Assembly: GCA_040274725.1 (NCBI GenBank)
Contig: JBEMAQ010000016.1
Location: forward strand, 1 to 64,000
Reading direction: 5' to 3'
Source: Solibacillus sp040274725
GTDB taxonomy: Bacteria > Bacillota > Bacilli > Bacillales_A > Planococcaceae
Length of the DNA: 64,000 bases
In this document: positions 6,804 to 16,003 of the stretch, piece after piece
Numbering within the stretch: the stretch's first letter is position 1
Layout of the letters: each line of letters begins with the position of its first letter
Translations under genes and position numbers: made by a program
Notes under the pieces: model-generated
Told to the model about the DNA's origin: nothing
Seen by the model: the letters and a program-made list of their open reading frames with translations, nothing else
Databases searched by the model: none

Positions 6804-9212
6804 TTATTTACTCGCCTTTAACACAAGCTCGTATTTCGTTGGTAAATCACCATTAATATTTGTTTTATGATGGCGACCGTATACCCATTTTGACATTTGG
6901 TTGTCATACCATTTTGATTTAAAGTGTCCACTTTGACCTGGACCAACCAATTGATACGCTGTAAATGATTTTGACATATCGATGACGAAGCGCCATGACG
7001 CACCGTGATTTACATGCCCACTGCCATCCTCAGCTGCTGCCTGCACCGTTACACTTGAACCACCTACTGCTAATTTTTCAGGGTTAATATAACTTGCTAA
7101 AATATCATTTGCACCTGCTAATGGATGGTCAAACGATAGTTTATTATAGCTTCCCCATTTCCATTTTGAAACGTTCGTGCCAAATTTGCCTTGAATTGTT
7201 GAAACAGCTTCCTCAAATGATGTATAAGCAAGCGCATCTAAGCCGCCTACCTCCGTCATACGGTTACCCGGCTCGCCAGCAAGTGCTGCCGCTAGCATAT
7301 TATCAATCACTTGGCCTTTCGCTGGCATTAGCTCATACATGTCCTCAGGCATAATATCCTTCAGCAAAACTTCCTCCATATTCTTCATTAAGAAATGGAA
7401 CACAAGCGGTGCACCTTGATCTTTATCATCATAGTACTCCCACTCTTCTAAAAGTGTCAGGATACGTGCATATTTACCTTCTGCATCCTGTGCTTTAATC
7501 ATCGCTAATAACTCTGGTAAAAAGCTTTCAGCACGCAAGTTTTTCTTATCCATCTGCATGCCACGCATTTCGCCGACACCTAGCTTCAATTGCTCGCCCG
7601 TTTCTTCATCATAAGCAGGTGTTGTAATCATTTCAACGATACGGTCATAGCGGTATGGCTGCGCCCATACGTTTGAAATATGATACGGATAATCCTCACC
7701 GACTACCTCGTTATTCGCTGTCACTATGTAGCCTTCTTCTGGATTTACAACAGTCGGTAATTCATCATAAGGAATATAGCCTTTCCAACCGTATTCAGAT
7801 GAATCACCCGGTACTGGCAGTAAGCCTGTCCCTTGCTTACGAATTGGGATGACACCGTTTGCTTTATAGGCAATTGTGCCGTCTTTCGCTGCAAACACGA
7901 AGTTTTGTGCTGGCGCCATGAAATCTTCAAGGGCTAGCTCAAACTGGTCCCAGTTTGTCGCTTTGTTTAAGCCAATAATTGATTGCAGCTCTTTCGTTGG
8001 CTGTAACGCTGTCCACTGCATTGAAAATACAGCTTGTGCGCCTGATTCTTTTAAAATAACATCTGAAATAATCGGACCATGAATTGTCTCTACGACTTCA
8101 AAATCAACCGGATTTGCACCCTTTACATTGATTACTTCATTACGAACCGTTGCATCTACCCATTTTCCGTCATATTTAAATTGATACGGATTTTCTGGGT
8201 TTGGTGTTTCAATATATAAATCTTGTACATCAGGGTTCACATTCGTCACACCCCATGCGATGTCATCATTATGTCCTAAAATAATACCTGGTACCCCAGC
8301 AAAAATAACACCACTGACATTTTGCTCTGGTGACTGCAGGTGCATTTGGTACCAAACAGATGGTGTGCCAAGTCCGAGATGCGGATCATTTGCAAGCATT
8401 GCGCCCCCTGATTTCGTTAAGTCCCCTGATACAACCCAGTTATTACTACCGTTAAATTCATTCGGTAAAAACTCTGTTTCCAATGCCCCCGCTACTTCAA
8501 CTGGTGTTGCAAGGTTTGCTTCAACAATGGACGCTGCATCTTCTGGATACTTCGCCATCAGCTCCTGCACCTGTTCTTCAGTGAAGTTTTGCAGTGCCCA
8601 GTGATTGAACGCTTGAGCGCCCCAGTTCCCGCCAAGGTCATAGGCCATATATTTACCGATTGTTAAAGAATCAATCGGTGTCCACGGCTCTGGTGTGTAG
8701 CCTAAAACTTTAAATTCATATGCAAGCTTGCTCGAGTCGCCTACTTCTTCAAGATAAGCATTGACCCCTTCTGCAAACCATTCTAAAATTTGTTTCGTCT
8801 CTGTATCATATTCTTCCCACGAAGCCTCTGCTGCTTGACGTAAGCCAAATGTGCGGAAAAATTTATCCTTTTCAACCGCCTGTGCGCCTACTACCTCTGC
8901 TAATGTACCACTTGCCTGACGACGCGATAAATCCATTTGGAATAGGCGGTCCTGTGCTTGTACATAGCCTTGTGCGCGGTAAAGGTCGGCCTCTGATGTA
9001 GCCGTAATATGCGGCACGCCAACACCATCACGCGTGACCTCTACATCTGCATCTAAAATCGAGGCGTTGATCTCGCCTTCAATCTGTGCCTCTGATTGTC
9101 CTACGTATAAATGAAGTCCTGCCATTAATGCACCACCTGCAATAATCACAAGCCCTACTGCCCAAATAACACCATTAATAATTTTTTGCCCTGTCGTCTT
9201 GTTACGCGACAT
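6804..9212 (-). CDS. Penicillin acylase family (Ntn) hydrolase
   Basis: 802 residues from the ATG behind GAGAGGTG. One N-terminal membrane segment (residues about 14-36) anchors or exports the protein. The alpha-chain region includes DGVGVPHITA and AQGYVQAQDRLFQMDL. The autocatalytic beta-chain N-terminus is at FNGSNNWVVSG, making Ser256 the expected nucleophile after cleavage of Gly255-Ser256; NDPHL and ILGHNDDIAWGVTNVNPDVQD follow as in other family members. The family cleaves amide bonds of penicillins, cephalosporins or N-acyl homoserine lactones; which acyl amide is natural here cannot be read from sequence. It appears monocistronic. Confidence 0.92.
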   Translation of the reverse strand: MSRNKTTGQKIINGVIWAVGLVIIAGGALMAGLHLYVGQSEAQIEGEINASILDADVEVTRDGVGVPHITATSEADLYRAQGYVQAQDRLFQMDLSRRQASGTLAEVVGAQAVEKDKFFRTFGLRQAAEASWEEYDTETKQILEWFAEGVNAYLEEVGDSSKLAYEFKVLGYTPEPWTPIDSLTIGKYMAYDLGGNWGAQAFNHWALQNFTEEQVQELMAKYPEDAASIVEANLATPVEVAGALETEFLPNEFNGSNNWVVSGDLTKSGGAMLANDPHLGLGTPSVWYQMHLQSPEQNVSGVIFAGVPGIILGHNDDIAWGVTNVNPDVQDLYIETPNPENPYQFKYDGKWVDATVRNEVINVKGANPVDFEVVETIHGPIISDVILKESGAQAVFSMQWTALQPTKELQSIIGLNKATNWDQFELALEDFMAPAQNFVFAAKDGTIAYKANGVIPIRKQGTGLLPVPGDSSEYGWKGYIPYDELPTVVNPEEGYIVTANNEVVGEDYPYHISNVWAQPYRYDRIVEMITTPAYDEETGEQLKLGVGEMRGMQMDKKNLRAESFLPELLAMIKAQDAEGKYARILTLLEEWEYYDDKDQGAPLVFHFLMKNMEEVLLKDIMPEDMYELMPAKGQVIDNMLAAALAGEPGNRMTEVGGLDALAYTSFEEAVSTIQGKFGTNVSKWKWGSYNKLSFDHPLAGANDILASYINPEKLAVGGSSVTVQAAAEDGSGHVNHGASWRFVIDMSKSFTAYQLVGPGQSGHFKSKWYDNQMSKWVYGRHHKTNINGDLPTKYELVLKASK

Positions 9213-9281
9213 TGTCCACACCTCTCACTTCTCTATAAAAATTGTATTTCACTCGAATCAATTACTTCTCTATAGGTCTAG

Positions 9282-10040
9282 CTACACCGCTTTCAATTTT
9301 AATACGATTGGACAATGATCGCTACCTAAAACTTGCGAATACATTCCTGCTTCCGTGATGTTTTTTGCTAAACGCTGCGAAATAATAAAATAATCAATAC
9401 GCCAACCAATATTTCGCTCGCGCACCTTATTCATATAAGACCACCAAGTGTAGTGATCGGTTGCATCCGGATATAAATAACGGAATGAATCCACAAAGCC
9501 TAACGCTAAAAGCTCGGTCATTTTTACACGCTCTTCTACTGTAAATCCTGAATTACCTTGGTTTGACTTTGCATTTTTCAAATCAATCTCATTGTGTGCA
9601 ACATTTAAATCGCCGCAGTAAATAACCGGCTTTTTCGCATCTAACTCTTTTAGATACAGTGCGAGCTTTTCTTCCCATTCTAAACGAAAGGCAAGTCTCG
9701 CTAAATCACGCTGCGCATTTGGTGTATAGACATTTACTAAATAGAAATTTTCGTATTCTAATGTAATAATGCGCCCCTCAGATTGCGACATTTCCTCACC
9801 GACACCATAATGCACAGAAAGCGGCTCATGCTTTGTGAAAATTGCTGTACCCGAGTAACCCTTTTTCTCTGCATAGTTCCAATATTGATAATAGCCTTCA
9901 AGTGGCAAGTCAATTTGCCCTGCCTGACATTTTGACTCCTGGATACAGAAAAAATCCGCATCTACCTCATGAAAAAAATCTAAAAAGCCTTTTGTTACAC
10001 AGGCACGAATGCCATTTACATTCCACGAAATGAACTTCAT
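9282..10040 (-). CDS. exoA: Exodeoxyribonuclease III / AP endonuclease ExoA
   Basis: 252 residues, normal length for ExoA. It is a metal-dependent endonuclease/exonuclease/phosphatase fold protein: MKFISWNVNGIRA at the N-terminus, QESKCQ (metal-binding Glu), the Tyr of NVYTPNA, CGDLNVAHNEIDL, WWSYMNKVRERNIGWRIDY and the C-terminal GSDHCPIVL active-site His. It cuts DNA 5' to abasic sites in base excision repair. The start lies behind AAAGGAG. A terminator separates it from murB, so it is probably transcribed on its own. Confidence 0.96.
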   Translation of the reverse strand: MKFISWNVNGIRACVTKGFLDFFHEVDADFFCIQESKCQAGQIDLPLEGYYQYWNYAEKKGYSGTAIFTKHEPLSVHYGVGEEMSQSEGRIITLEYENFYLVNVYTPNAQRDLARLAFRLEWEEKLALYLKELDAKKPVIYCGDLNVAHNEIDLKNAKSNQGNSGFTVEERVKMTELLALGFVDSFRYLYPDATDHYTWWSYMNKVRERNIGWRIDYFIISQRLAKNITEAGMYSQVLGSDHCPIVLKLKAV

Positions 10041-10055
10041 TCTTTCTCCTTTACG

Positions 10056-10092
10056 AAAACAAACGCCTTCCGTCGAGACGAAAGGCGTTATT
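10056..10092 (-). terminator. Hairpin between murB and exoA
   Basis: AACGCCTT and AAGGCGTT pair across a short GC-containing loop region; a T-rich run follows on the minus strand. It lies downstream of murB. Confidence 0.7.
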
Positions 10093-10146
10093 ATTTATGC
10101 TGCATTGGCAAGAATCCCCACCGTGCAAAAGCCCTTTTTAAAAAAA

Positions 10147-11058
10147 TTAATCTTCGCCAACAATTTTTACTTCCATTTCAAGCTCAATATCAAATTTCTC
10201 TTTTACAACGCGCTGCACCATTTGAATTGTTTCAATGTAGTCTGTTGCTGTGGCATTGTTTTTGTTGACGATAAAGCCCGCGTGTTTCTGTGATACCTCA
10301 GCACCGCCGACACCTTTTCCTTGCAGTTCGCTATCTTGAATAAGTTTCCCTGCAAAATGGCCTGGTGGACGCTTAAATACGCTACCTGCTGACGGATATT
10401 CAAGCGGCTGCTTTGACTCACGTTGGAATGTTAAATCCGCAATTTTTGTATCAATTGCTACTTGGTCGCCTCGTGCTAGCTCAAATGTTGCGCTCAGTAC
10501 GTAATAGCCTTTTTTCGCAATAATACTTTTGCGGTATTCAAGCTCTAGCTCCTCTTTTGTTAACACGATTTTGTCACCTGACACAGTTAACACCGTACAG
10601 TCTACAATCACATCTTTAATCTCGCCACCGTACGCACCCGCATTCATCGCCATTGCACCGCCGATTGAGCCAGGAATGCCACAAGCAAATTCAAAGCCTG
10701 TTAAGCTAGCTGCTGCGGCAAGCTTTGATACATCCTTAATGAGTGCACCGCTTCCTGCACGCACCGTTGTATGTTCCACTGAGATCTCATCTAAGTTTGC
10801 TAAATGCAGTACAATACCGCGCACACCGCCGTCACGCACAACCATGTTCGAGCCGTTTCCTAACATAAGAAGCGGCACTTCATGGTCATATGCGTATTTC
10901 ACAACAGCCTGCGCCTCTTCCTCCGTCTGCGGCATCACGAACACATCCGCCTCGCCGCCTAGCTTTGTCATCGTATATGTTTTAAGTGATTCATTTAATT
11001 TAATATGTTGGGGGTCAACCCACTGTGCTAAATCAGTGGCCCATTGTTGTAATGTCAT
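10147..11058 (-). CDS. murB: UDP-N-acetylenolpyruvoylglucosamine reductase MurB
   Basis: 303 residues. FAD-binding domain motifs: TKLGGEADVFVMP, LLMLGNGSNMVVRDGG and CGIPGSIGGAMAMNAGAYGGE; then YRKSII, YPSAGSVFKRP with the catalytic Ser, and a C-terminal SQKHAGFIVN. The YRKS form and missing YxSS loop mark type II MurB, usual in Bacillales. It reduces the enolpyruvyl group of UDP-GlcNAc-enolpyruvate with NADPH to make UDP-MurNAc, the second committed step of peptidoglycan synthesis. It is not near other mur genes here. Confidence 0.96.
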   Translation of the reverse strand: MTLQQWATDLAQWVDPQHIKLNESLKTYTMTKLGGEADVFVMPQTEEEAQAVVKYAYDHEVPLLMLGNGSNMVVRDGGVRGIVLHLANLDEISVEHTTVRAGSGALIKDVSKLAAAASLTGFEFACGIPGSIGGAMAMNAGAYGGEIKDVIVDCTVLTVSGDKIVLTKEELELEYRKSIIAKKGYYVLSATFELARGDQVAIDTKIADLTFQRESKQPLEYPSAGSVFKRPPGHFAGKLIQDSELQGKGVGGAEVSQKHAGFIVNKNNATATDYIETIQMVQRVVKEKFDIELEMEVKIVGED

Positions 11059-11137
11059 AAAACGCCATTTCCTTTCACAATTGCTTACTTTTCTTAGTAT
11101 GTGTTTTTAACGTGCTTTTGACAAGCAAAACAATAGG

Positions 11138-11443
11138 TTAAAGCCAATTTTTTGACCAAGTCTCAATCTCACGGACAGTTGCTTCTAATGAACGACCCTT
11201 TTCAGTAAGCGAATATTCCACTCGAATAGGTATCTCAGAATATACTTTGCGCCCCACAATCCCCTCTTTTTCAAGCTCCTTTAAACGTTCTGATAATAAA
11301 CGTCCACTAATCGGCAATGCTGCCTCAATTGCATTAAAGCGCTGTGGTCCTTCAAGTAGCTGATAAATAATTAATGCCGTCCAGCGCTTGCCGATTAAGT
11401 CGAGTGCCTTTGATAAGCGCGGACATAATGATATTTCCTTCAT
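11138..11443 (-). CDS. HxlR-family transcriptional regulator
   Basis: 101 residues from the ATG behind AGAGGTG. It is a winged-helix protein of the HxlR/MarR-like family: CPRLSKALDLIGKRWTALII, GPQRFNAIE, ISGRLLSERLKELEKEGI and a wing ending YSLTEKGRSL. The lone Cys near the N-terminus (ISLCPRL) occupies the position of the redox-sensing cysteine of YodB/HypR-type members. It lies downstream of an azoreductase, and YodB controls an azoreductase in B. subtilis, so quinone or electrophile sensing is a fair guess. A perfect 10-bp inverted repeat stands upstream. Confidence 0.85.
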   Translation of the reverse strand: MKEISLCPRLSKALDLIGKRWTALIIYQLLEGPQRFNAIEAALPISGRLLSERLKELEKEGIVGRKVYSEIPIRVEYSLTEKGRSLEATVREIETWSKNWL

Positions 11444-11496
11444 CTTTTTCACCTCTATATAAAATGTAGTATATGTCAAAGTCGTTTTTGCATAGT

Positions 11497-11545
11497 ACTT
11501 ACTTTTACATAGTGTATCACTTTAAAATGATTACGAAAAGTAAGT
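11497..11545. promoter_or_regulatory. Inverted repeat upstream of the HxlR gene (candidate operator)
   Basis: ACTTACTTTT (11497-11506) and AAAAGTAAGT (11536-11545) are perfect inverted 10-mers, centres 39 bases apart, between the hxlR-type gene and the azoreductase gene. Confidence 0.45.
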
Positions 11546-11570
11546 AGCTTACAATTAACGTGTTTTGTAA

Positions 11571-11606
11571 AACAAAAAAAACTGTCAAGATTTCTCCTGA
11601 CAGCTT
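11571..11606 (-). terminator. Terminator of azoR
   Basis: CTGTCAGG / CTTGACAG hairpin with a 6-base loop, then eight T on the minus strand. Confidence 0.85.
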
Positions 11607-11625
11607 TTACAAAAAACTAGTTAAA

Positions 11626-12264
11626 TTATGCGTTTACCGCTACTAAGTTATGTGCTACTGCTTTTACTTTTTCTAAACCTTCAGCAATAATTGCTTGTGC
11701 ATCTACTTGGCTTGATGCGTGACCTTCGATAATTACTTCGCCTGCTTTTTGCATGCCGAACACGCCGCCGATTACATTGTTAATGTAGTTTGCAGCCATA
11801 TCAAGTGGCGCCATTTCTGGTGTTGAGTACACACCACCACGTGCATTTAATACTACATATTTTTTGTCCGTCATTAAGCTCACTAATTGACCTTGCTCAT
11901 TGTATTTGAATGAGTAGCCAGCACCGTACGTATAATCAACAAATGATTGTAATGCAGCTGGAATTGTCATGTTCCATAATGGGAAAGCAAATACGACTAC
12001 GTCCGCCGCAGTTAATGCTTCACGTGATTTGTTGAAAGCTGCTAATGAAGCCGCTTCGATAGCCGTCATTTCTTCGCCCGCTTGTGCTTTACCGAAAGCG
12101 TTGAATAATTCTTGACCGAAGTATGGTAAGTTTTCTTCAAATACGTCGAAAGTTGTTACGTTTAAGCCTTCGATTGTTGCAGCCTCTGCTACAAATGTTT
12201 CGTACATTTTTGTTGATACGCCATCTGGACGGTTATTTGCTTTTACTACTAATACGTTTGTCAT
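11626..12264 (-). CDS. azoR: FMN-dependent NADH-azoreductase
   Basis: 212 residues, flavodoxin-like fold. The N-terminus MTNVLVVKANNRPDGVSTKM is the FMN-phosphate loop, FAFPLWNMTIPAALQSFVDY is the family hallmark and NARGGVYS the second flavin loop. Such enzymes reduce quinones and azo dyes with two electrons from NADH and protect against electrophile stress. The HxlR-type regulator lies just downstream on the same strand behind a terminator. Confidence 0.93.
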   Translation of the reverse strand: MTNVLVVKANNRPDGVSTKMYETFVAEAATIEGLNVTTFDVFEENLPYFGQELFNAFGKAQAGEEMTAIEAASLAAFNKSREALTAADVVVFAFPLWNMTIPAALQSFVDYTYGAGYSFKYNEQGQLVSLMTDKKYVVLNARGGVYSTPEMAPLDMAANYINNVIGGVFGMQKAGEVIIEGHASSQVDAQAIIAEGLEKVKAVAHNLVAVNA

Positions 12265-12428
12265 TTTATATTAATCTCCCTTTATCTCTAAATCTACTAT
12301 ATCTCGAATTCGAGGTATATTGTTATAATAAAAGAGCAACTGAAAAAAATCAATCGTGTTGCTCTCATACTTTTGACCGAAAATTCATTTACATCGGAAC
12401 TTATACTAAAAATGCGCTACATTGCACG

Positions 12429-13133
12429 TTATAAATCGCAAGAATCATCTGTACAGCTCATACTAGCATTGCCTTGCATTTGAAGCTTTTTGCGAAGACC
12501 TGCCTCAGTTGCTGCTTTTTCAATTGTTTGTTCAAATATTTCTTTTGGCTGTGCCCCTGAAATACCGTATTTATTGTCTAGAACAAAAAACGGTACACCG
12601 CGCACGCCTAATTGCTGTGCCTCGTGAATATCTTGCTCTACTTCCGCCGCATAGTTTGTACTATGGAATACTTGCAATGCTTCCTTTTCATCAAGCCCAA
12701 CCTCTTTTGCAAGGGTCACTAACACATCTGCCTTCCCAATTGCGGCACCTTCTAAAAAGTATGCATTTAATAAGCGCTCATTAAATGCCGCCCCTACCCC
12801 CTTTTTCTCGGCCCATTTTGTTAAACGGTGGGCTGCTACTGTATTTGCACTTTTCATATCGTCAAAGTTATACGTTAACCCAACTTCCTGTGCGCGGGCT
12901 GTCACATTCTCTGTCATATTTTTGGCATCTTGCGCAGATAAATTGTATTTACGCTGTAGTTCCTCGCGTACGGAACTTTCCGTATCGACAGGTGTTGTTG
13001 GATCGAGTAGATAACTTTTAAACTGCACGTCAATTTGGCCCTCGTAGCCTGATGCCGCAATCACTTGCTCGAGCTGACGCTTTCCGATATAGCAAAATGG
13101 ACATACATAATCTGACCATACTTCAATTTTCAT
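12429..13133 (-). CDS. DsbA-family oxidoreductase (FrnE-like)
   Basis: 234 residues from the ATG behind AAGGAGCG. Thioredoxin fold with an inserted helical domain: MKIEVWSDYVCPFCYIG carries the CPFC redox motif, and GVRGVPFFVLDNKYGISGAQ supplies the cis-Pro loop. This is the FrnE branch of DsbA-like proteins, cytoplasmic since no signal peptide is visible. FrnE proteins have been linked to oxidative stress and disulfide handling. The tail MSCTDDSCDL adds two further cysteines, like the extra C-terminal Cys pair in some FrnE proteins. It stands alone, divergent from the next gene. Confidence 0.85.
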   Translation of the reverse strand: MKIEVWSDYVCPFCYIGKRQLEQVIAASGYEGQIDVQFKSYLLDPTTPVDTESSVREELQRKYNLSAQDAKNMTENVTARAQEVGLTYNFDDMKSANTVAAHRLTKWAEKKGVGAAFNERLLNAYFLEGAAIGKADVLVTLAKEVGLDEKEALQVFHSTNYAAEVEQDIHEAQQLGVRGVPFFVLDNKYGISGAQPKEIFEQTIEKAATEAGLRKKLQMQGNASMSCTDDSCDL

Positions 13134-13242
13134 CTGAATCACGCTCCTTGCAAATATTGTAACGACACGCATACGCTTTGTACAACAAAATGACTAACTT
13201 TACAAAGCACTGTCAATACTGCTCATAAAGGAGACGATGCTT

Positions 13243-14616
13243 TTGGAATCACTTTGGTTATCTTCATTTACACCCCTTCATTTACCGACCTTATCAGAGG
13301 ACATTACATGTGATGTCTGTATTGTAGGTGGCGGGCTTAGTGGGATTTATAGTGCATACTTACTTAGTAAAGCAGGCTTTCAAGTGGCATTAATAGAAGC
13401 ACAAGAAAATTTATTTACGGGGGCAACAGGACACTCAACTGGGAAATTAACCGCGCAGCACGGCACGATTTATCAAAAGCTCGCTGCGGAACATGCCGCA
13501 CTTTATTACCAAGCAAATCATAGTGCCATTGAACAAGCACTCACGCACAATCCACCTGACATCCAGCGTGTGACTTCTTATTTATACACAAACACAGCAG
13601 ATGGACGTCACACACTTGAGCAGGAGGCTACCATTTATAAACAGCTCGGTATTCCGCTCATCGCATCAAAAGAGGTCGCATTTCCTCTTTCGCTCCACTT
13701 TGCTCTAGGAATGAAAAATGAAGTGCAAATGAACCCCGCGACATTTGCCGCCCATTTTGCACAGCTTGCACGGCAACACGGGGCCTCACTGTATACAAAT
13801 ACACGGGCTATACAAATTCAGGCGAGCGACAAGCGCATTGTTACAAATAAAGAACACGTCGTTCATTATAAGAAGCTCATCATTTGCACGCATTACCCAA
13901 TTGAATCAATTAAAGGGCTTTATAGCTTAAAATTACAGGTCAGTCGTGCTTATTTAACTGCAACGAAAACATCTGAGCTATTACAAGAGCAATATATTAG
14001 TATAGACCAGCCAAGCCGAACAATCCGCACTGCTCTTGTGAATGACAAGCCATATCTTTTATATGGGGGGAGTGCACACCAAGCAGGGACCGTATCAGAC
14101 ACACAAATTTTTTATGATACATTGGCCGAAGAGGTACAAAAACAGTATGAACTCCCCGCACCGCAGTTTTATTGGAGCACGCAGGACAATCAAACACCTG
14201 ACAATATCCCATATATCGGACCACTAACGACGAAAGAGGACGATATTTATATCGCAACAGGCTATAAAAAATGGGGACTATCGACATCGCTTGTTGCCGG
14301 GGAGATTTTTCATGCCGCACTTACAGGAGAACAGCATCCAGCAAGCGCTCTTTACAGTCCAGACCGCTCGAACTTCGGGCGCAAGCTCTATTTTATGCTG
14401 ACGACAGGTAGCTTTGTGAGCGAGCAGCTCGTCGCAGGCTACGCGATGCGACTAAATGCGCCGCGCTGTACGCATCTCGGCTGTAGGACACGGTGGAATG
14501 AGGCAGACGACACATGGGACTGCCCGTGCCACGGCTCGCGCTACAATAAAAAAGGCGAGGTCATTGAAGGCCCCGCCGTTTATCCGCTTGATTTAAAAAA
14601 GACCGATGAATACTAA
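13243..14616 (+). CDS. FAD-dependent oxidoreductase with C-terminal Rieske domain (YhfW-like)
   Basis: About 457 residues. Residues 1-380 are a DAO-type flavoprotein: CDVCIVGGGLSGIYSAYLLS is the dinucleotide-binding GxGxxG, followed by TGATGHSTGKLTAQH. The C-terminal 70 residues form a Rieske 2Fe-2S domain with CTHLGC and CPCHGS. Bacillus YhfW has the same layout; substrate and partner are unknown. Start choice: ATG at 13237 is only 3 bases from AAAGGAG, whereas TTG at 13243 has a 9-base spacer, so TTG is preferred. Its 3' end overlaps a bidirectional terminator shared with ppaC. Confidence 0.88.
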   Translation: MESLWLSSFTPLHLPTLSEDITCDVCIVGGGLSGIYSAYLLSKAGFQVALIEAQENLFTGATGHSTGKLTAQHGTIYQKLAAEHAALYYQANHSAIEQALTHNPPDIQRVTSYLYTNTADGRHTLEQEATIYKQLGIPLIASKEVAFPLSLHFALGMKNEVQMNPATFAAHFAQLARQHGASLYTNTRAIQIQASDKRIVTNKEHVVHYKKLIICTHYPIESIKGLYSLKLQVSRAYLTATKTSELLQEQYISIDQPSRTIRTALVNDKPYLLYGGSAHQAGTVSDTQIFYDTLAEEVQKQYELPAPQFYWSTQDNQTPDNIPYIGPLTTKEDDIYIATGYKKWGLSTSLVAGEIFHAALTGEQHPASALYSPDRSNFGRKLYFMLTTGSFVSEQLVAGYAMRLNAPRCTHLGCRTRWNEADDTWDCPCHGSRYNKKGEVIEGPAVYPLDLKKTDEY

Positions 14617-14633
14617 ATTCATCGGTCTTTTTG
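14596..14633. terminator. Bidirectional terminator between the Rieske flavoprotein gene and ppaC
   Basis: AAAGACCGATGAA / TTCATCGGTCTTT with a 7-base loop, A-run on one side and T-run on the other, serving two convergent genes. Confidence 0.9.
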
Positions 14634-14642
14634 TCTAGCTAA

Positions 14643-15566
14643 TTATTTTAAACCGTCTGTTAACACAGGAACGATTTGCTTTTTACGTGATACAACACCT
14701 GGTAAAGAAATACGTCCAGCAACAATTTCAGCACCGAACGCTTTTGCAGCTTGCTCTGCTACTTGACCAACTGCTACCGCCGTTGAGTCATTATTTAAAA
14801 TGTCTGTGACAACAAAGAAGAATAAATCTAATCCGTTATCTGACACGTTTTTGTTAAGTAATGCCTCTAGCTCTGCTTGGCGACCTAACACGTCCTCGAT
14901 ATCTACTGCATTTACTTGTGCAACTGTTGCTTTATACGCACCAAACTCGAAGCCTTTTGCATCAAGTGATAATAAATCCTCTAGTGATTTATCCGAAAGG
15001 TCTGCACCTGCTTTTAACATTGCAAGACCGTACTCTGCGTCAACACCTGCGATTTTTGCTAATTCTTCACCCGCAGCCACGTCTTGTGCTGTGCACGTTG
15101 GTGATTTGAAAAGTAGCGTATCTGACACGATAGCAGAGAACATTAGGCCTGCGATGTTTGCAGGAACCTCTACATTATTTTCTTTAAATAATTTATTTAA
15201 GATTGTTGCTGTACAACCAACTGGCTCTGCACGGAAGTAAAGTGGATCCGCTGTTTGGAAGTTCGCGATACGGTGGTGATCGATTACTTCGTTAATTTGC
15301 ACGTCCTCAATACCGTCCGCTGATTGTTGGAACTCATTGTGGTCCACTAAAATTACTTGCGCCGCTTCTTCTTTTACATTACCGATTAGGCGTGGTGCTA
15401 CGAAGCCGAATTTATCTAACGCGAATTGTGTTTCGTTATTTACTTCACCAAGACGTACCGCTTCTGCGTCAACGCCTAGTTGTTGTTTTAAATATGCATA
15501 CACAATTGCAGATGTAATTGTATCTGTATCGGGATTTTTATGACCGAATACTAAAATGTTGCTCAT
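14643..15566 (-). CDS. ppaC: Manganese-dependent inorganic pyrophosphatase (family II)
   Basis: 307 residues. DHH-family phosphatase: GHKNPDTDTITSA (metal ligands His and Asp), VDHNE, the DHH motif in VIDHHRIANF, and the C-terminal DHHA2 domain ending SRKKQIVPVL with the SRKKQ substrate motif. It hydrolyses pyrophosphate to phosphate with Mn2+ in the cytoplasm and pulls biosynthetic reactions forward. The length matches B. subtilis PpaC (309). RBS AGGAGG lies upstream. Confidence 0.97.
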   Translation of the reverse strand: MSNILVFGHKNPDTDTITSAIVYAYLKQQLGVDAEAVRLGEVNNETQFALDKFGFVAPRLIGNVKEEAAQVILVDHNEFQQSADGIEDVQINEVIDHHRIANFQTADPLYFRAEPVGCTATILNKLFKENNVEVPANIAGLMFSAIVSDTLLFKSPTCTAQDVAAGEELAKIAGVDAEYGLAMLKAGADLSDKSLEDLLSLDAKGFEFGAYKATVAQVNAVDIEDVLGRQAELEALLNKNVSDNGLDLFFFVVTDILNNDSTAVAVGQVAEQAAKAFGAEIVAGRISLPGVVSRKKQIVPVLTDGLK

Positions 15567-16003
15567 GTTATTCCTCCTGAAATAGTTAGGTTAATTTTAC
15601 TCGTATATTTTACCATACCTATTCAATAGATGAGAAACCAATCTTTTGTTTCGTCATCATTCCACAAGAAGACACATACTTGTTTAGGTACATTCCGAAC
15701 TAAAAGAACTCATTTTAAATAGATTACACCCTACACTAACAAATAAGTTGCCAGTATCATCCTATCCTAACACGAATATCAAAGATGTCATGCAGGTTTT
15801 TTTCGTGTAAACTCGAAAAAGTCTGGGCTTTAGTTACCCAATGCGTAATTGACAACAATTGAAAAATTATGCTTTTAAACTCATATTGATAGATAATTAT
15901 GTTAAAAATCAGTCAATTTTAACAAAAAAATAAATATTATTTAAAAATATTATATAATATTTAAGTAAGTATCGTGATTTACTTTATAGAAATGAGGATT
16001 TAT
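15567..16003. other. Intergenic region between ppaC and the DUF-GNAT gene
   Basis: About 440 bases of AT-rich sequence between divergently transcribed genes. It must hold both promoters. I see no open frame of note, no repeat and no recognisable riboswitch. Confidence 0.5.

Noticed and set aside
10529..11110. A 193-codon open frame on the plus strand opposite murB
   Set aside because: It is fully antisense to a well-recognised murB and has low-complexity Ser/Thr/Pro composition typical of a mirror frame.
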